64,000 nucleotides of DNA from Rosa chinensis (taxonomy: Eukaryota; Streptophyta; Magnoliopsida; Rosales; Rosaceae): NCBI RefSeq assembly GCF_002994745.2, contig NC_037090.1:32098501-32162500 (forward strand). The letters run 5' to 3'. The notes beneath the pieces are model-generated. The model made no database searches, was not told where the DNA came from, and worked only from the letters and a program-made list of their open reading frames with translations. Each line of letters begins with the position of its first letter. Positions within the stretch are counted from its first letter, which is position 1. This document shows, piece by piece, positions 42,774 to 53,565 of this stretch. Made by a program: the position numbers and the translations under genes.

Positions 42774-43945
42774 CAATGTTTTAAAAGGCTGAGGCATAGC
42801 CTGGAGAGCCTCAGCAAGGCGCTCGCCTTAAGGCGTAAGGCGTAAGCCTTACGTATAAATTTGCTGGAGATTGATAAATTAACTTATTTCTCTCTATTAT
42901 CTCTACTAGATAAGACTAAAACCAAAGCAACAGAACACCAAAGCAACAGGGACACTTATTATCTCTCTATCATCACAAAGAATCAAGCTCAACAAGTAAC
43001 TTCAAGTCAATGATTCGACATTCCAAGCTTAAATTTCAGTTTTATCAACAAGCAAGTTAAGCAAGTCTGGAATACTTAGTTAATGATGCATTGCAAAAAG
43101 ATCACGAACATGCAACCAAAATTCCCTAATAGTATTGCATAACTGTGTTATATGGCTTCCCAATTCCTGGTAAATTGACAATTTTTTAATCAAGGCCTTT
43201 TTCCTATCGGAGTCTTCTTAATTTCTGGTTCTGTGACATTTGCGGTCTATCTTTTTAGTATAACCAATCAATTTTTGAAGATGCATATAGGTGAAACACC
43301 ACTCCTTCGTTCTGCTATCCCTCGATGATTGCCATAAACACAATTCCACAGAAACTTGCTTGATGATTGCCTAAAGCACAAAACCAAAGAAACAAGGTAT
43401 CCAAATTCCAATTCCAATTGCACATAATAAAGAAACACAAAACCATCCAAAGAAAGCAAGGAAAGTTGAGAGAAAAGCAAGATCATACCTTAAACTCCTT
43501 TTCTTCAAAATTCAAATCGAACTACAAGTCTACAACTCTCCAACTCTCTTCAAATTTAACTTATTTCTTGCTCCAATTCTGCAAATAGCCTCCTTTAGAA
43601 CCAATTTCTTGAAGAAACTTATGGGCTCTTCATGATTTTATCAACTTTTCGAATAAGGGATTGGGATTGGCTCAAGAGCAGAGTGAAGAGTCAGGGAGGA
43701 GGTTGTTTGGGTGTTTTGGGGATTGGCTCAACACCAAAACGACGTCGTTTTGGGGTGTTTAAAAAAAAAAAAAAAATCCCAAGCGTACGCTCAGAACGCC
43801 TTAAGGCGTGCTTTTGCTGCCTTCAACGCCTCCATCTCCGCCTTTGCCGCCTCTGCGCCTCATCTAGAAAACAAAGGCAATTTCCTTCACGCCTCACGCC
43901 TTTCACGCTCCAAGGCGCGCCTGACGCGCGCTTTTTAAAACATTG
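42774..43945. mobile_element. hAT-like element with CAATGTTTTAAAA ends and 8 bp duplication
   Basis: Termini CAATGTTTTAAAA and TTTTAAAACATTG are flanked by GTCATGAT (42766-42773 and 43946-43953). Subterminal parts are rich in AAGGCG, GCGCGCC and CCTTAAGG words. No transposase is seen. An 8 bp duplication fits hAT; the terminus itself is less typical. A related GC-rich remnant may lie at 5535-5670. Confidence 0.75.
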
Positions 43946-43953
43946 GTCATGAT

Positions 43954-45078
43954 CACCGCCTCTTGTCCTCTATTAACTATATTACTTGAGGCAGGAGTTG
44001 ATCGAAGATTATATTTTTCCTCAAGAGCTTAGTCAGCTTACCGGATCATAAATAGGTTTCTCAACCCCCCGCTCATAATCACAATTCAAAATATAACCTA
44101 TTAAGAACAGCTGTCAATCAACTCCCTAAGTGGTTCGAAGTTCGAATAGATGTCAATTGCAAAAACTCAATGAATGTTAACAACGTCATCAACATAACTG
44201 GAAAACTCATTTGTAACCTATTACCTATCTGGATCAATATGAAATGAATTCACTAAGCTCAAACATATCGCTCAATATAGAGATTAACAAACCTCTAGCA
44301 TTGCATTCAAAACTTCAGAACATACTTACAACCACAATTACTTCCAACTAGAACTAAGCTAATCCGAAACTCAAAGAAGTAAATTTGATCGTATTGGTAC
44401 CTCTACATCAAAATACAGCATGCTCTTCTTGAAGACCTAGCTCCTAGTAGCCAGAGACCTCGCCGCTGCAGATCCACCAATAATCCCCAAAACCAAGCCC
44501 CGGCAGCGCCTCATCCCACGGCAGAGCGAGTGAACCGACGAAGACGAGGCCGTGTTTCTCCAATACGAGGAGTGGCCGGGAGCCAGGGAATGCTTTAGGG
44601 ATCGAAATTGAAACCATCGTGGGGGGAGAGAGAGAGAGAGCGCATTTCAGATAAAGATAGGTTATCTTAAATCTGGTGCTTCAAAATGGAACATACCAAT
44701 TCTTCTCCAGGCATGAGAAAATTGATCACAGCTAACTGATTCAAATTACAAGAAGCCTCAATTAGGAGCCCATATACATATAATTGGGTTAATAAGCAGT
44801 TAAATTCATTAGAAAATAGGACAACAGAGACAAAATGCTTTATTTAAAAATCTTGAAATTCAATACTGAAACTGACAGGACATGTTATATATGCACTATG
44901 CACATTCTGGTTATAGTGGACTTTAATTTTCTCTCAAATTATGTCAGTGTATTATGTAATACGTATTACTCTTACAGGTATGGAAAGAAAAAATAGGTAA
45001 AAATAAGCTCGATCTATCAAGTAAAACCTCTGATGGAAGGTGTGGGAATTGAAAAGACAAAAGCATAACCTCTCACTG
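43954..45078. other. Intergenic or intronic stretch
   Basis: No gene is supported. On the minus strand an ATG at about 44614 opens a 57-codon CG-rich frame (MVSISIPKAFPGSRPLLVLE), which resembles a first exon but has no known homology that I recognise. Confidence 0.35.
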
Positions 45079-45910
45079 AAGTGACCTTACCTGAATTACC
45101 TGCAGGGCTTGTTTTCCTGAAACGTGGTCTGGAAATCCTTAGAGGAATGACTGGAAGGTTATGATCTTCAGAATCTAATACAAAGATAAAATTGTACTTA
45201 TTCATTAGCCTAGAAACGGTGAGAATTGTTTAACAAATTATTTTAACTTACTAACAGGAAATCATAAAAGTAATAGTAAATACTGAAAACAGTATCAACA
45301 TTATTAACAGCTTAAATTCTTGACTAACCATAAGCAGCAGGCTCTAGTAAAGGAAGGTCTATATGTGAAAAGCTTTCTCCAGCATATTGTTTTTTGAGCT
45401 TCTCAATTACATCCTATCATTAGAAATAAAACAGTGAACACCTGGAAGATGCTTAGAGAAAAGAACATGGTGCATGGCAGTTGGCACTCCTAGCTAAACA
45501 TGTCAGTAAAGTTTTAACGTCAATACGGCTGGGAATAGAGGCAAGAACTCACTATTTGCTCCTCAATTATAGCCAAAAATGTCATAGTTTCTTTTCCATG
45601 ATGGATTTGGTGAGCAATTCATAAGCATATAGAATCTGCAAATCATTTCCAATATCATAAGAAATAACAACACGTCGTAGTTATGTTAACAACTAAAATC
45701 ACATTGATTGATTAATACATGAACACAGAAAAGGTTTCCAAACTTTGATATACACATGCAGGAGATTATTGAAGCTACAAATTGTAACGACATGGCGTAT
45801 AAAAGTAGCGAAAGGAAGAGAGAGAAAGTTACCACGACGAAGAAACGTTGTCGCAGGCCTCCTTCACTTCTTCAATGGAGATCTGCCTCCTCAGACCAAG
45901 AACTGCCTTA
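45079..45910 (-). other. Putative exons of an unrecognised minus-strand gene
   Basis: Four blocks with consistent splice words can be read from right to left: about 45900-45832, LRRQISIEEVKEACDNVSS, ending before GTAACT; about 45600-45556, EKETMTFLAIIEEQ (with a frame change), before GTGAGT; about 45413-45330, DVIEKLKKQYAGESFSHIDL and PLLEPAAYG, before GTTAGT; about 45180-45090, DSEDHNLPVIPLRISRPRFR and KTSPAG, before GTAATT or GTAAGG. The blocks look like coding exons of one protein with helical and then basic regions. I do not recognise the family, and a start was not found. Confidence 0.4.
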
Positions 45911-46247
45911 TGGTAGGTGAGAGACGGCTCTATTCAGATGTATTTTTATATGTTTGTACTTTAGCTGAAGAGGTCTCGATGTATCCTTATTCCTTACAGT
46001 GTGATGTCTGTAGTATATCTATTTGTGGAAAAAAGAACATCAATATTGTAAACAAAATGTCCAGTTTACTTTGTCCAATCTACCTACATTATTTCGTGCA
46101 TGTTCATAAACAACTTGTCCCTTTGACTCATCTATTCCTCTCCAATGACTGTTTAATAAGGCAACTACCAAAAGTCAATTATCCATGCCCCAATTTGTGT
46201 GTACTTTAGTGAAAATAATTTTTAGACAGAAATATAATGTGGCCTCA
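45911..46247. other. Intergenic, nothing recognised
   Basis: The plus strand is open between 45745 and 46209, but the frame overlaps the minus-strand exon blocks, has no domain, and is probably chance. Confidence 0.4.
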
Positions 46248-46297
46248 TACGGATTCATACTTCTTCTTTTTTTTGAGAATACGGATTCATACTTCTT
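46248..46297 (-). mobile_element. Minimal LINE footprint with an 18 bp target duplication
   Basis: TACGGATTCATACTTCTT occurs twice (46248-46265 and 46280-46297) with only CTTTTTTTTGAGAA between. In reverse complement the insert is TTCTCAAAAAAAAG, the same trailer as the LINE end at 2650 (ATTCTC followed by A). This is what a LINE insertion truncated to almost nothing should leave. Confidence 0.65.
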
Positions 46298-46632
46298 AAC
46301 TTATTAATCGATGTTAAAAATTGAGACTTAGCACCCTTTATAACTCAAATCCTAATTGATATTATCCACCACCCTTGTTGATTTTCATTCAAGATCACGA
46401 TCTAATCCATATTTTCTAGGTTGTCAAAATTAAGATAAAGAGTTAAAGGTAATTAAGGACTATATCCAAATTACTTAAAACATTAACCCGACAAGATTAG
46501 ATGGATAGGTCACCTAATTAATTATTTTTTTCATAGAAAAAAAATAAGAAGATTAATCTCATAAACTCTGCCTAACATCACTATATCACATAAGTATGTC
46601 CTATAATCATAACTGTAATTGAATCAAGTACA

Positions 46633-46747
46633 GTCAATGAGTTGTGACTTGTTGGTAAGTTATAATTCCAACATTGTAAAGGGCATGTGTTCGATTCTCA
46701 CTGACATATATAAGGGTGTGGTGGGCTAAAAGTTTTTTTTTTAAAAA
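46633..46747 (+). mobile_element. tRNA-derived SINE
   Basis: The head has an A-box-like TGACTTGTTGG (about 46645) and a B-box-like GTTCGATTCTC (about 46689), 33 bases apart. It ends GGGCTAAAAG followed by a T- and A-tract. A 7 bp duplication AAGTACA (46626-46632 and 46748-46754) flanks it. It is about 115 bp, typical of plant SINEs. Confidence 0.7.
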
Positions 46748-46754
46748 AAGTACA

Positions 46755-47112
46755 ATGTGGCATTGCATGATAATGCATTAGTTGATGTGTGTATAAATAG
46801 CTCAATGATATATGGAGCAGTAATCTATAACCTATTGTCTAATACTTAGTATAACATTAGGAGAATAGGAGTTAATATAAAGAACAATTTAGCGCATATA
46901 TAGTAGCTTCAAGAACTAAAGTTTGTCTAAGCTAATTTTTTTTTTTGTCTCAAAAAAAAATGTAGTTTTTCTAAATTATCTCTGCATAAATGTTGTCAAA
47001 TTTGAACAAGAGACACAAAAGTTAATCAGAAATCAGAAAACAGAAAATCCACATAAATTGAAAAACGGTTCATAATATGACATTTAGTCCTCAATTAGGA
47101 TTTAGTTACATA
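46755..47112. other. Intergenic, 3' flank of the MYB gene
   Basis: AT-rich, with two short homopolymer tracts (T near 46940, A near 46955). No gene was seen. Confidence 0.5.
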
Positions 47113-48617
47113 TTATATTCCAGACGGGTGGCCGGTAAGGACATTATAATTGTTATTATTCCAAATGTACGTTGTTCCCGGCTCGCTCATCATTACTGTT
47201 TCACGTTGTTCCAAAGTCCAAGTATCCCCAACTTCAAATCCAGTATTGTTATGGTTGTGCTGTAGTAATGCCTCCAACAGTTCACCGTAGTCATTATTAG
47301 TACCGGACTCCCCAAAAACTTCATCAAAACCCAGAACTGATGTACTGGTTCTTGGAGCCTCAAACTGATCACAATTAGTAAGCAAGCCCTCAACATCAAC
47401 TTTACCAAATGAACCAACCTCCTGCCCAACGTGGGTGGCTGTACTACCAATACCACCACCTAATTGGGCACCACTGTCTGCAGCTAATATTGACTTTAAC
47501 AGTAATCGAATTTCTCGTGCTCTTTCATTCATGTCAAGGCATTGTGGTGCAGGCACGGGTCCAAATCTAGGAGGTTGGTCATGACTGATGAGTAGTTTTG
47601 ACTGTCTGGAGAATCTAGCTTCTGCTTGAAGCCGAGCAGTTTCCCACTGAGCTATGTGGCTGAGGTTTGAGAGCTTCTTCGGGTCGCCACCATCAGCAGA
47701 GGCGAGGATGGCGGTCTTGGGCTTGTGGGTTACAGGATCAAACCCTATCTTGGCTAACCTCTTCTTTAGATGTGTGTTCCAGTAGTTCTTTATCTCATTG
47801 TCTGTTCTCTTTGGTAACTGTGCAGCTATGGTGGACCACCTACATTTATACATGCCTATCTCAATTAGCAGCTGTTAGCAGATGCATGAAGTGATGAAGT
47901 CATGAAACACATGCACTTATATTCAAGTGCAGGCTGTATATGTGTAACCATATATCTTATATCTTATATATTAAACCATCTATCTTTAACCTGGTTAAAA
48001 ATTTAAAACAGTAATAATACTCGCATCAGTCGCATGATAATATGTTACTAAAAAAAACAATAATTAGAATACAATAGTAAATTAATTGAACAAATAAAAA
48101 ATTACAATATATTACACAAAATATGGAGAAGTTCTCTCAAATATGGGAGGGAAAAACAGACCATATAAACATGGTTTCAGCTGTTTATTTTATTTATTTT
48201 ATATTTTATAAAGACAAAAACCAATTAACATGTACAGAGCACATATTAAGAGGCTACTCATGTACTAAATTCACTTGTTTAAGGGAGTATTGTTTACGAT
48301 TTATAATGTTTTAAACAACTTTACCATAGCATTATGCAACCACAGACCAGTGATCAATCGATTCTTTTGAGTCGAATAATGAAGTAATTCAATTAATTAA
48401 TTAAGATTCAATTTAGCAATTAATTGCCTGTTGCCCAAAAGTGCATGAAGTAGAATGATGGTCTGGTCTTCCTGCAAACTGAAATTTCCTCTCTTAATGT
48501 CAGGGTTTAGATAGTTTCTCCATCTTAGCCTGCAGCTCTTTCCACATCTTTGGAGACCTGTATATAATATAGAAGAAAACAGAGGTTAATGAAACCTATC
48601 TACAAATGGTAGCTACG

Positions 48618-48656
<39 letters not shown>

Positions 48657-48804
48657 TTAAGTATTTACCAGCTTTCTGGGGTAAGGAACGCCAGCTTCCA
48701 TGGACATGTTGTTGAACGAAAGCAAAGAGCTTCTTGTCCTCCTGAGGAGTCCATGGACCTCTCCTTATTCCAGGAGATGCAACAGCATTAGATTGCCTTC
48801 CCAT
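47113..48804 (-). CDS. R2R3-MYB transcription factor, MIXTA-like (subgroup 9 type)
   Basis: Three exons join in frame: 48804-48669, 48557-48428 and 47839-47113 (993 nt, 330 residues). Exon 2 has the 130 nt length conserved in plant R2R3-MYBs. R2 has Trp18, Trp38 and Trp58; R3 has Phe71 in place of the first Trp, then Trp90 and Trp109. Words include [33 protein letters not shown] and [20 protein letters not shown]. After DPVTHKPK comes [20 protein letters not shown] (152-171), the motif of MIXTA/MYB16/MYB106-type factors, which control epidermal cell shape, trichomes and cuticle. The rest is acidic and rich in Gly and Asn, perhaps for activation. Start: ATG in MGRQSN, a common R2R3 start. Intron 2 has a GC donor. 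No stop or frameshift is seen; it looks functional. The subgroup is inferred from the motif alone. Confidence 0.85.
48426..48427 (-). other. Non-canonical GC donor of MYB intron 2
   Basis: Exon 2 must end at 48428 (AACAG) for R3 to be in frame with exon 3 (W at the splice). The intron then starts GCAATTA. GC-AG introns are a known minor class with a strong preference for AG before GC, which is met. Confidence 0.7.
48621..48652 (+). repeat. (GA)n microsatellite in MYB intron 1
   Basis: About 16 GA units lie in the 111 bp first intron, close to its 5' end (on the minus strand CT). Confidence 0.95.
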
Positions 48805-50473
48805 TACATTGATGGTGATGATATGAAAAAGGACAGTAGTAACGAGAAGGTCTCTATAGTTTAGATGAAGATCGAGTGATGCTGTGATTCTCTAATCTAG
48901 CTGGCACGTAGCCAGGCCAGTACCCTTTCTTTTCTTTCCCTTTCTGTAAGATTTGATTGATAAACAGTACATGACCAAGAATGGCCAGATTTCAACTACT
49001 ATATAAAGAAAAACTAATGGTTTACCACTTTCTTTTCCTGTTTGAATAGTAGGTATGACCATATGACATGAAGATTCTTGTTCCTAACTGGACGTACCGT
49101 ACGTGTCCATACAGGAAACTTAATTTGTGACTTTTATTTTGTTGCAAGTTTTACATATAGAAAACTGTGACTCTAATAATCTACAATCTATATCAAGTAG
49201 TTTGTAATTGGTATTCTCATAACGTCGTTATAACGTCGTTCTAAACTCATGCTGGGAGTAACCGATCGATATAGTTTAATTATTTTCTTTGACAATTAAA
49301 ATTTCTTTATTATACACGAATCCATACACACACACACAGAAAAAATCTACATATTGATATTTTATACATTTACTTACAAAATTGACAACAAATTTAGTTC
49401 AAGTCTGTGTCATAGCTACAATCATCTATATACACGAAGGGCCATACACGAAGGACAATCTACAACTACAAACTAATATTGTGTTTTTTACATTTCTATA
49501 TAAAGTTGAAAAATGCGTGAAATTAACATTTTTGGAAGATTCATTAAACATTTCTTAAACTATTCACAAGGTTAAATCACTATTATAGATTTTAAAAAAA
49601 AATTTGAAAAGTTTATGTATGTCCTAAATAAATTTTACACATATGACCACAAAAGTTTAGTTTTGTGTAATCTTAGTTTTGTTAGAGATAGTTATTCCAT
49701 CTACGATCTCGTTACAAGTTTGTGAATAATTGTTTTATCAATGTCATAACTTTTGTTCAATCATATGTGAATAGTATATCTTTGTTGTCAATATTGTAAT
49801 ATTGGTTCAATTAGATATAATGAATGCATGATAAACATCATAGTACCACAAATAATGCCCTAAAATTCAGTTTCACCTTCTAATTCACCTTGAAAGTGGG
49901 GGAAATGATATACGTACGTGAGATCCCGTTCACCTTTCCATAATAATGTGGGTTAGGATTTGAATTTTTTTTTATAGTTCTTTAGTTATGTTTACTGAGT
50001 TTGATAGTCAATCAAAAACTGTTTAAGGTTTACCACACTACCAGTCAAACCCTGGCTAGCATACGTGAACTAACTGTTTTATGGTCTTCAGATATTCGGT
50101 TACCCCAACTCGTGGTAAAATATCATTGGCCTCCTATCAACTCAACCAAAAACCTGCTGCATGCTAATTTGTAATGCAATAATATCAAGCGCATAACGAT
50201 TTCAATGCTACTTCACCTATTCAGTTAAATGTAAGTTGATAATCTCAGGTCTCATCTCAACACGACTTTAGTGATATGGCCAATAGTTGGTATTCCTTCC
50301 TCTAGTTCCTAAATTTGGCTATTACGTACTGTTCAGCCACTCACTCACAACTTCAAGATTGGCTATGTATTAATTATCACCATACTTTACCTAGAAAATT
50401 AAATAAAAAAATACAATATTTAAAACATGTCTATATATACGATGCAATGTAATGGAGTTTTTGGTAGAGAAAC
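48805..50473. other. MYB upstream region, no other gene
   Basis: AT-rich with a short (AC)n near 49328. A TATA-like CTTTATATAG on the minus strand at 48999-49007, about 200 bases before the MYB start codon, could be its core promoter. The plus strand reads an even better CTATATAAAG at the same site, so the direction is uncertain. Confidence 0.4.
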
Positions 50474-51037
50474 CCTAAAGATACCGAAAGCCGAAAACTA
50501 TTCTTAATATTTTAAATCCCTCAGTATCCAACAGCCCGGCCTGTGTCAAACACATAAAATTCTGAGTTTGTAAAGAAAAACAGGAGTAGAAAAACTAGAC
50601 ACAACTGAAAACTTAATGTAAAAATTGCTGAACTGTACGTTATAGTGACATGGTTGATCTGCTGGAACTAAAGTAGACTGATTGAAGCTTACGAAACTGC
50701 ATTGGTTAATTACTTGTTAACAACATATACTATTTAGAGACAACTTGTCGAGTAATAAACCATTTACAAACCTAAACCTAAGAAGACGGAGAAAGAGAAA
50801 ATTCAAGTCAGAAAAGGAAGTACTGCAAATGGTGTTGACAAGATTGGATCTGGATTTCAAAGACTGATATGAGATGAGTAATCGTTAGTCGTTAATTAGT
50901 GAACAAATAAATTTTACAGATTGAAATAATTAAGGCAAAATTCTCTCCAGTCTTCCTGTTAAAGTAGCTTAAATTTACCTTTATATTATTGGTGAATTAG
51001 TACAGTTTCTTTATACTAGTTTCTGTACGGAATTGCC

Positions 51038-51044
<7 letters not shown>

Positions 51045-51086
<42 letters not shown>
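51045..51086. repeat. (TA)n microsatellite
   Basis: It is the target into which the foldback element at 51087 inserted. A shorter run occurs on the other side. Confidence 0.9.
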
Positions 51087-51090
<4 letters not shown>

Positions 51091-51486
51091 TTCTATCTAG
51101 AGCGAGACCTCGCTCTGAAATTAAAGTGCGATGTTGGAGTTTATGGTCACTTTTCGATCTCATATCCACATCTTGACCGTTCAGTTTTTAGGTATTAATG
51201 TATAGATCATCTATGCAAAATTTCAGCCAAATTGATGGTCGTTAAGGCATTTAACTCTCTTAAACCAATGGACGAACTGAATCTATCAAACCTGAACCAT
51301 ACTAACTTTAAGACAGTTATCAATGCCTTAACGACCATCAATTTGGCTAAAATTTTGCAGAGATGATCTATACATTAATACCTAAAAACTGAACGGTCAA
51401 GATGTGGATATGAGATCGAAAAGTGACCATAAACTCCAACATCGCACTTTAATTTCAGAGCGAGGTCTCGCTCTAGATAGAATCTG
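51087..51486. mobile_element. Foldback MITE in copy 1, TA-flanked
   Basis: The 400 bp element is almost palindromic: CAGATTCTATCTAGAGCGAG at the left reappears in reverse complement at the right. Arms of about 155 bp enclose a 60 bp spacer. TA flanks both sides within the microsatellite, so a TA duplication (mariner/Stowaway type) is possible but cannot be told from the repeat. Confidence 0.8.
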
Positions 51487-52330
51487 TATATATATATATA
51501 TAGACACACACACACACAACTATTCCACCTTCTAAGGACGATAGACTTTACTCCGAAGCAACTGTTCAAGTTTTTTGGGCAGTAGTATTTGAAAAAGCCA
51601 TCACAAGATTTACAGATTTCCTTTTCATTTCGTCAGTTCTCTTTAAATCAGGGACCAGGAAATGACCTAATTTCGTATGGTATTTAATTTGGGAATGAAA
51701 ACCAAACTTAACCTAGTACGATACACTGGTCTTTACCCCCGACACAGCGCTATTCTTGTTAAATAGTAGTATAGTACAGCTGCTACAGCATATAGGTTGG
51801 GTTCCAGTTAGGTGTTGCTTGTATTGATCATATGTAATTGCCATATATGCATAGATTCAGATCAACTTCGAATATGTACAAATATGGAAATCAATAAGCA
51901 CGTGATCATTATTGGCAGCTGGTTAGCTAGGGGTGTCTGCATATATTAATATATATAGCTTCAGGCCCTCAAAAATGAATTTGCACAACGTTCATGCACA
52001 CGTAGACATAGGAGCTTTCATTTAAGACCAGTGGTCCGTTTATAGTTAATTTTACAGCTCCGATCCATTTACTAGTTGTAGATCGATGCCAAATATATGA
52101 TTAACATTTGTGTTGGAACTTGGCTTGCATTTTCAACTTGTGGACTTGATGATCATCATTATTGCGAACAGCAAGAGTCATCGGCATGAATTGTCCAGGT
52201 CTAGCGTGAGCTAAATAGCCACTGGTCAGCCAGCTACAGTTTACTGATCAGATGCTGCATGGCAAAGGAAAAATTGAAAAAAAAAAAAAGGGAGAAAATT
52301 AATAATGTATTGGAAATATTTTCCATAATA

Positions 52331-52520
52331 CAGTATGTTAACATTTCTCATACATTCAATTATTTTTACCACTTTAAGGACTCATGTTACCACTTTGAGG
52401 ACTTATGTGGTAACTAAGAAAATTTACCACTTTAAGGACTCATGTTACTACTTTGAGGACTCATTTTACCACTTTTAAGGCAATTGTATGCATGTCATAC
52501 GTTAACACATTGTAGAATTT
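52331..52520. repeat. Copy 1-specific insert with tandem motif
   Basis: Between TTCCATAATA and the shared GCTTAATAATA, copy 1 has TATGTTAACATTTC and CATACGTTAACAC at opposite ends. Between them are four or five repeats of the type TACCACTTTAAGGACTCATG. Copy 2 has different sequence here. Confidence 0.6.
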
Positions 52521-52588
52521 TCCGCTTAATAATACTATACTGATCTCTAATTAAGGCTGTAACCAGCATACAAAATAACTTTTTAGTC

Positions 52589-53222
52589 ACTGATTTTTTT
52601 TTTTTTTGATAAAAGACAGATCATACAAATGTATGCCTCTGTTTCATATATCAAAAGAGTACAGAAAATCAATATAATTCAAACAATCAAAGCTCAAAGT
52701 AGTCTATGCCAAATAAAAATATCTCGCCTTGTAGGCAATCTAAATTATCTAACTTCATACGCCGAGCATGCAATTGTGGTATGCTAAAACTAAATACTTC
52801 TACAAGACTCATAGAGACATCCTTACTTAACATAGACATTTATTTTAGAAACAAATAATACTAATAAGCAACTATACGCTCCTTACCCTTAGAAGGGTTT
52901 GAGTTAACTGCAACATCAATGATGGTACATTCTAGCAGGCCATTCACTCGGTTTTCTTGCCTTGAAACTTTAGATCGCTTTGACTGGGAATTCTGTAAAA
53001 CCATATCTTGCTCACAATCACATGCATATAAACTCGACAACAATCATACCAGGATCAAGGCTTGCCTTCAACAATCACTGGCATGGATTCCATTTTCTGC
53101 AGCTGCAAACTCTGATCACTTGAATGTGCCCTTCTGTTGCTTACCAGCTTTGCTTCTCAATAGACAGAACTTACGCAAAATCTCGTTGTGGCAACAGGGA
53201 CCAAGTCATCTATTTATATAGG
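52589..53222 (-). other. Duplicated transcription-unit-like block in copy 1
   Basis: On the minus strand a TATA box CCTATATAAATAG (53210-53222) is followed 120 bases on by ATG (53093) with a 12-codon frame MESMPVIVEGKP. A second open frame of about 60 codons (53043-52861, no ATG) contains SQSKRSKVSRQENRVNGL. A trailing A-tract after CTTTTATC lies near 52589-52606. The layout suggests a retrotransposed or non-coding transcript. The paralogue at 61290-61916 is similar, but its first frame is changed. Confidence 0.4.
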
Positions 53223-53565
53223 TGACTTAAACCTCAAGAAGCTTTCCATCAAAGCAGTTCATATCAGATTAGGTCTCCTAGTTAGATTCTTAATGTAACA
53301 CTAGTATACTAAGAATTGGATTACTAACCTTAATGAATTGATACACTCTTTCATTAAGTTACAAGTATTGGTTTATAGTTTGTGTCCATGTTAAACTATT
53401 TTTGACAGTAAGCTAATTATCAATTTAATTTATAGATTAGTGTGACAAGTCCATAATGATTCTAACAAATTCTTCATAGGTGAAGAGTGGACAACATTGA
53501 GCTCCTTTGTTTTATTTTTTTGATCATTTTGGCCTTCACCCTCCTCTTGTATACCGTTTGAACTC

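Larger units (their letters stand above)
50474..53565 (+). repeat. Segmental duplication, copy 1
   Basis: It aligns with 58335-62262: the first 570 bp are almost the same (CCTAAAGATACCGAAAGCCG onward), then both copies share the blocks around 51495-52260, 52520-52960 and 52960-53563. Differences are mostly insertions: copy 2 has three extra segments, copy 1 a foldback-like insert at about 52331-52520. The block ends CTTGTATACCG(T/C)TTGAA. No complete gene is inside. Confidence 0.9.

Noticed and set aside
45745..46209. 154-codon plus-strand frame near 46 kb
   Set aside because: It overlaps exon-like blocks on the other strand, crosses their splice words, and has no recognisable domain.
52861..53043. 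Conserved 60-codon small protein in both duplication copies
   Set aside because: Neither copy has an ATG in this frame. About 7 of 60 residues differ between recent copies, with no sign of coding constraint.
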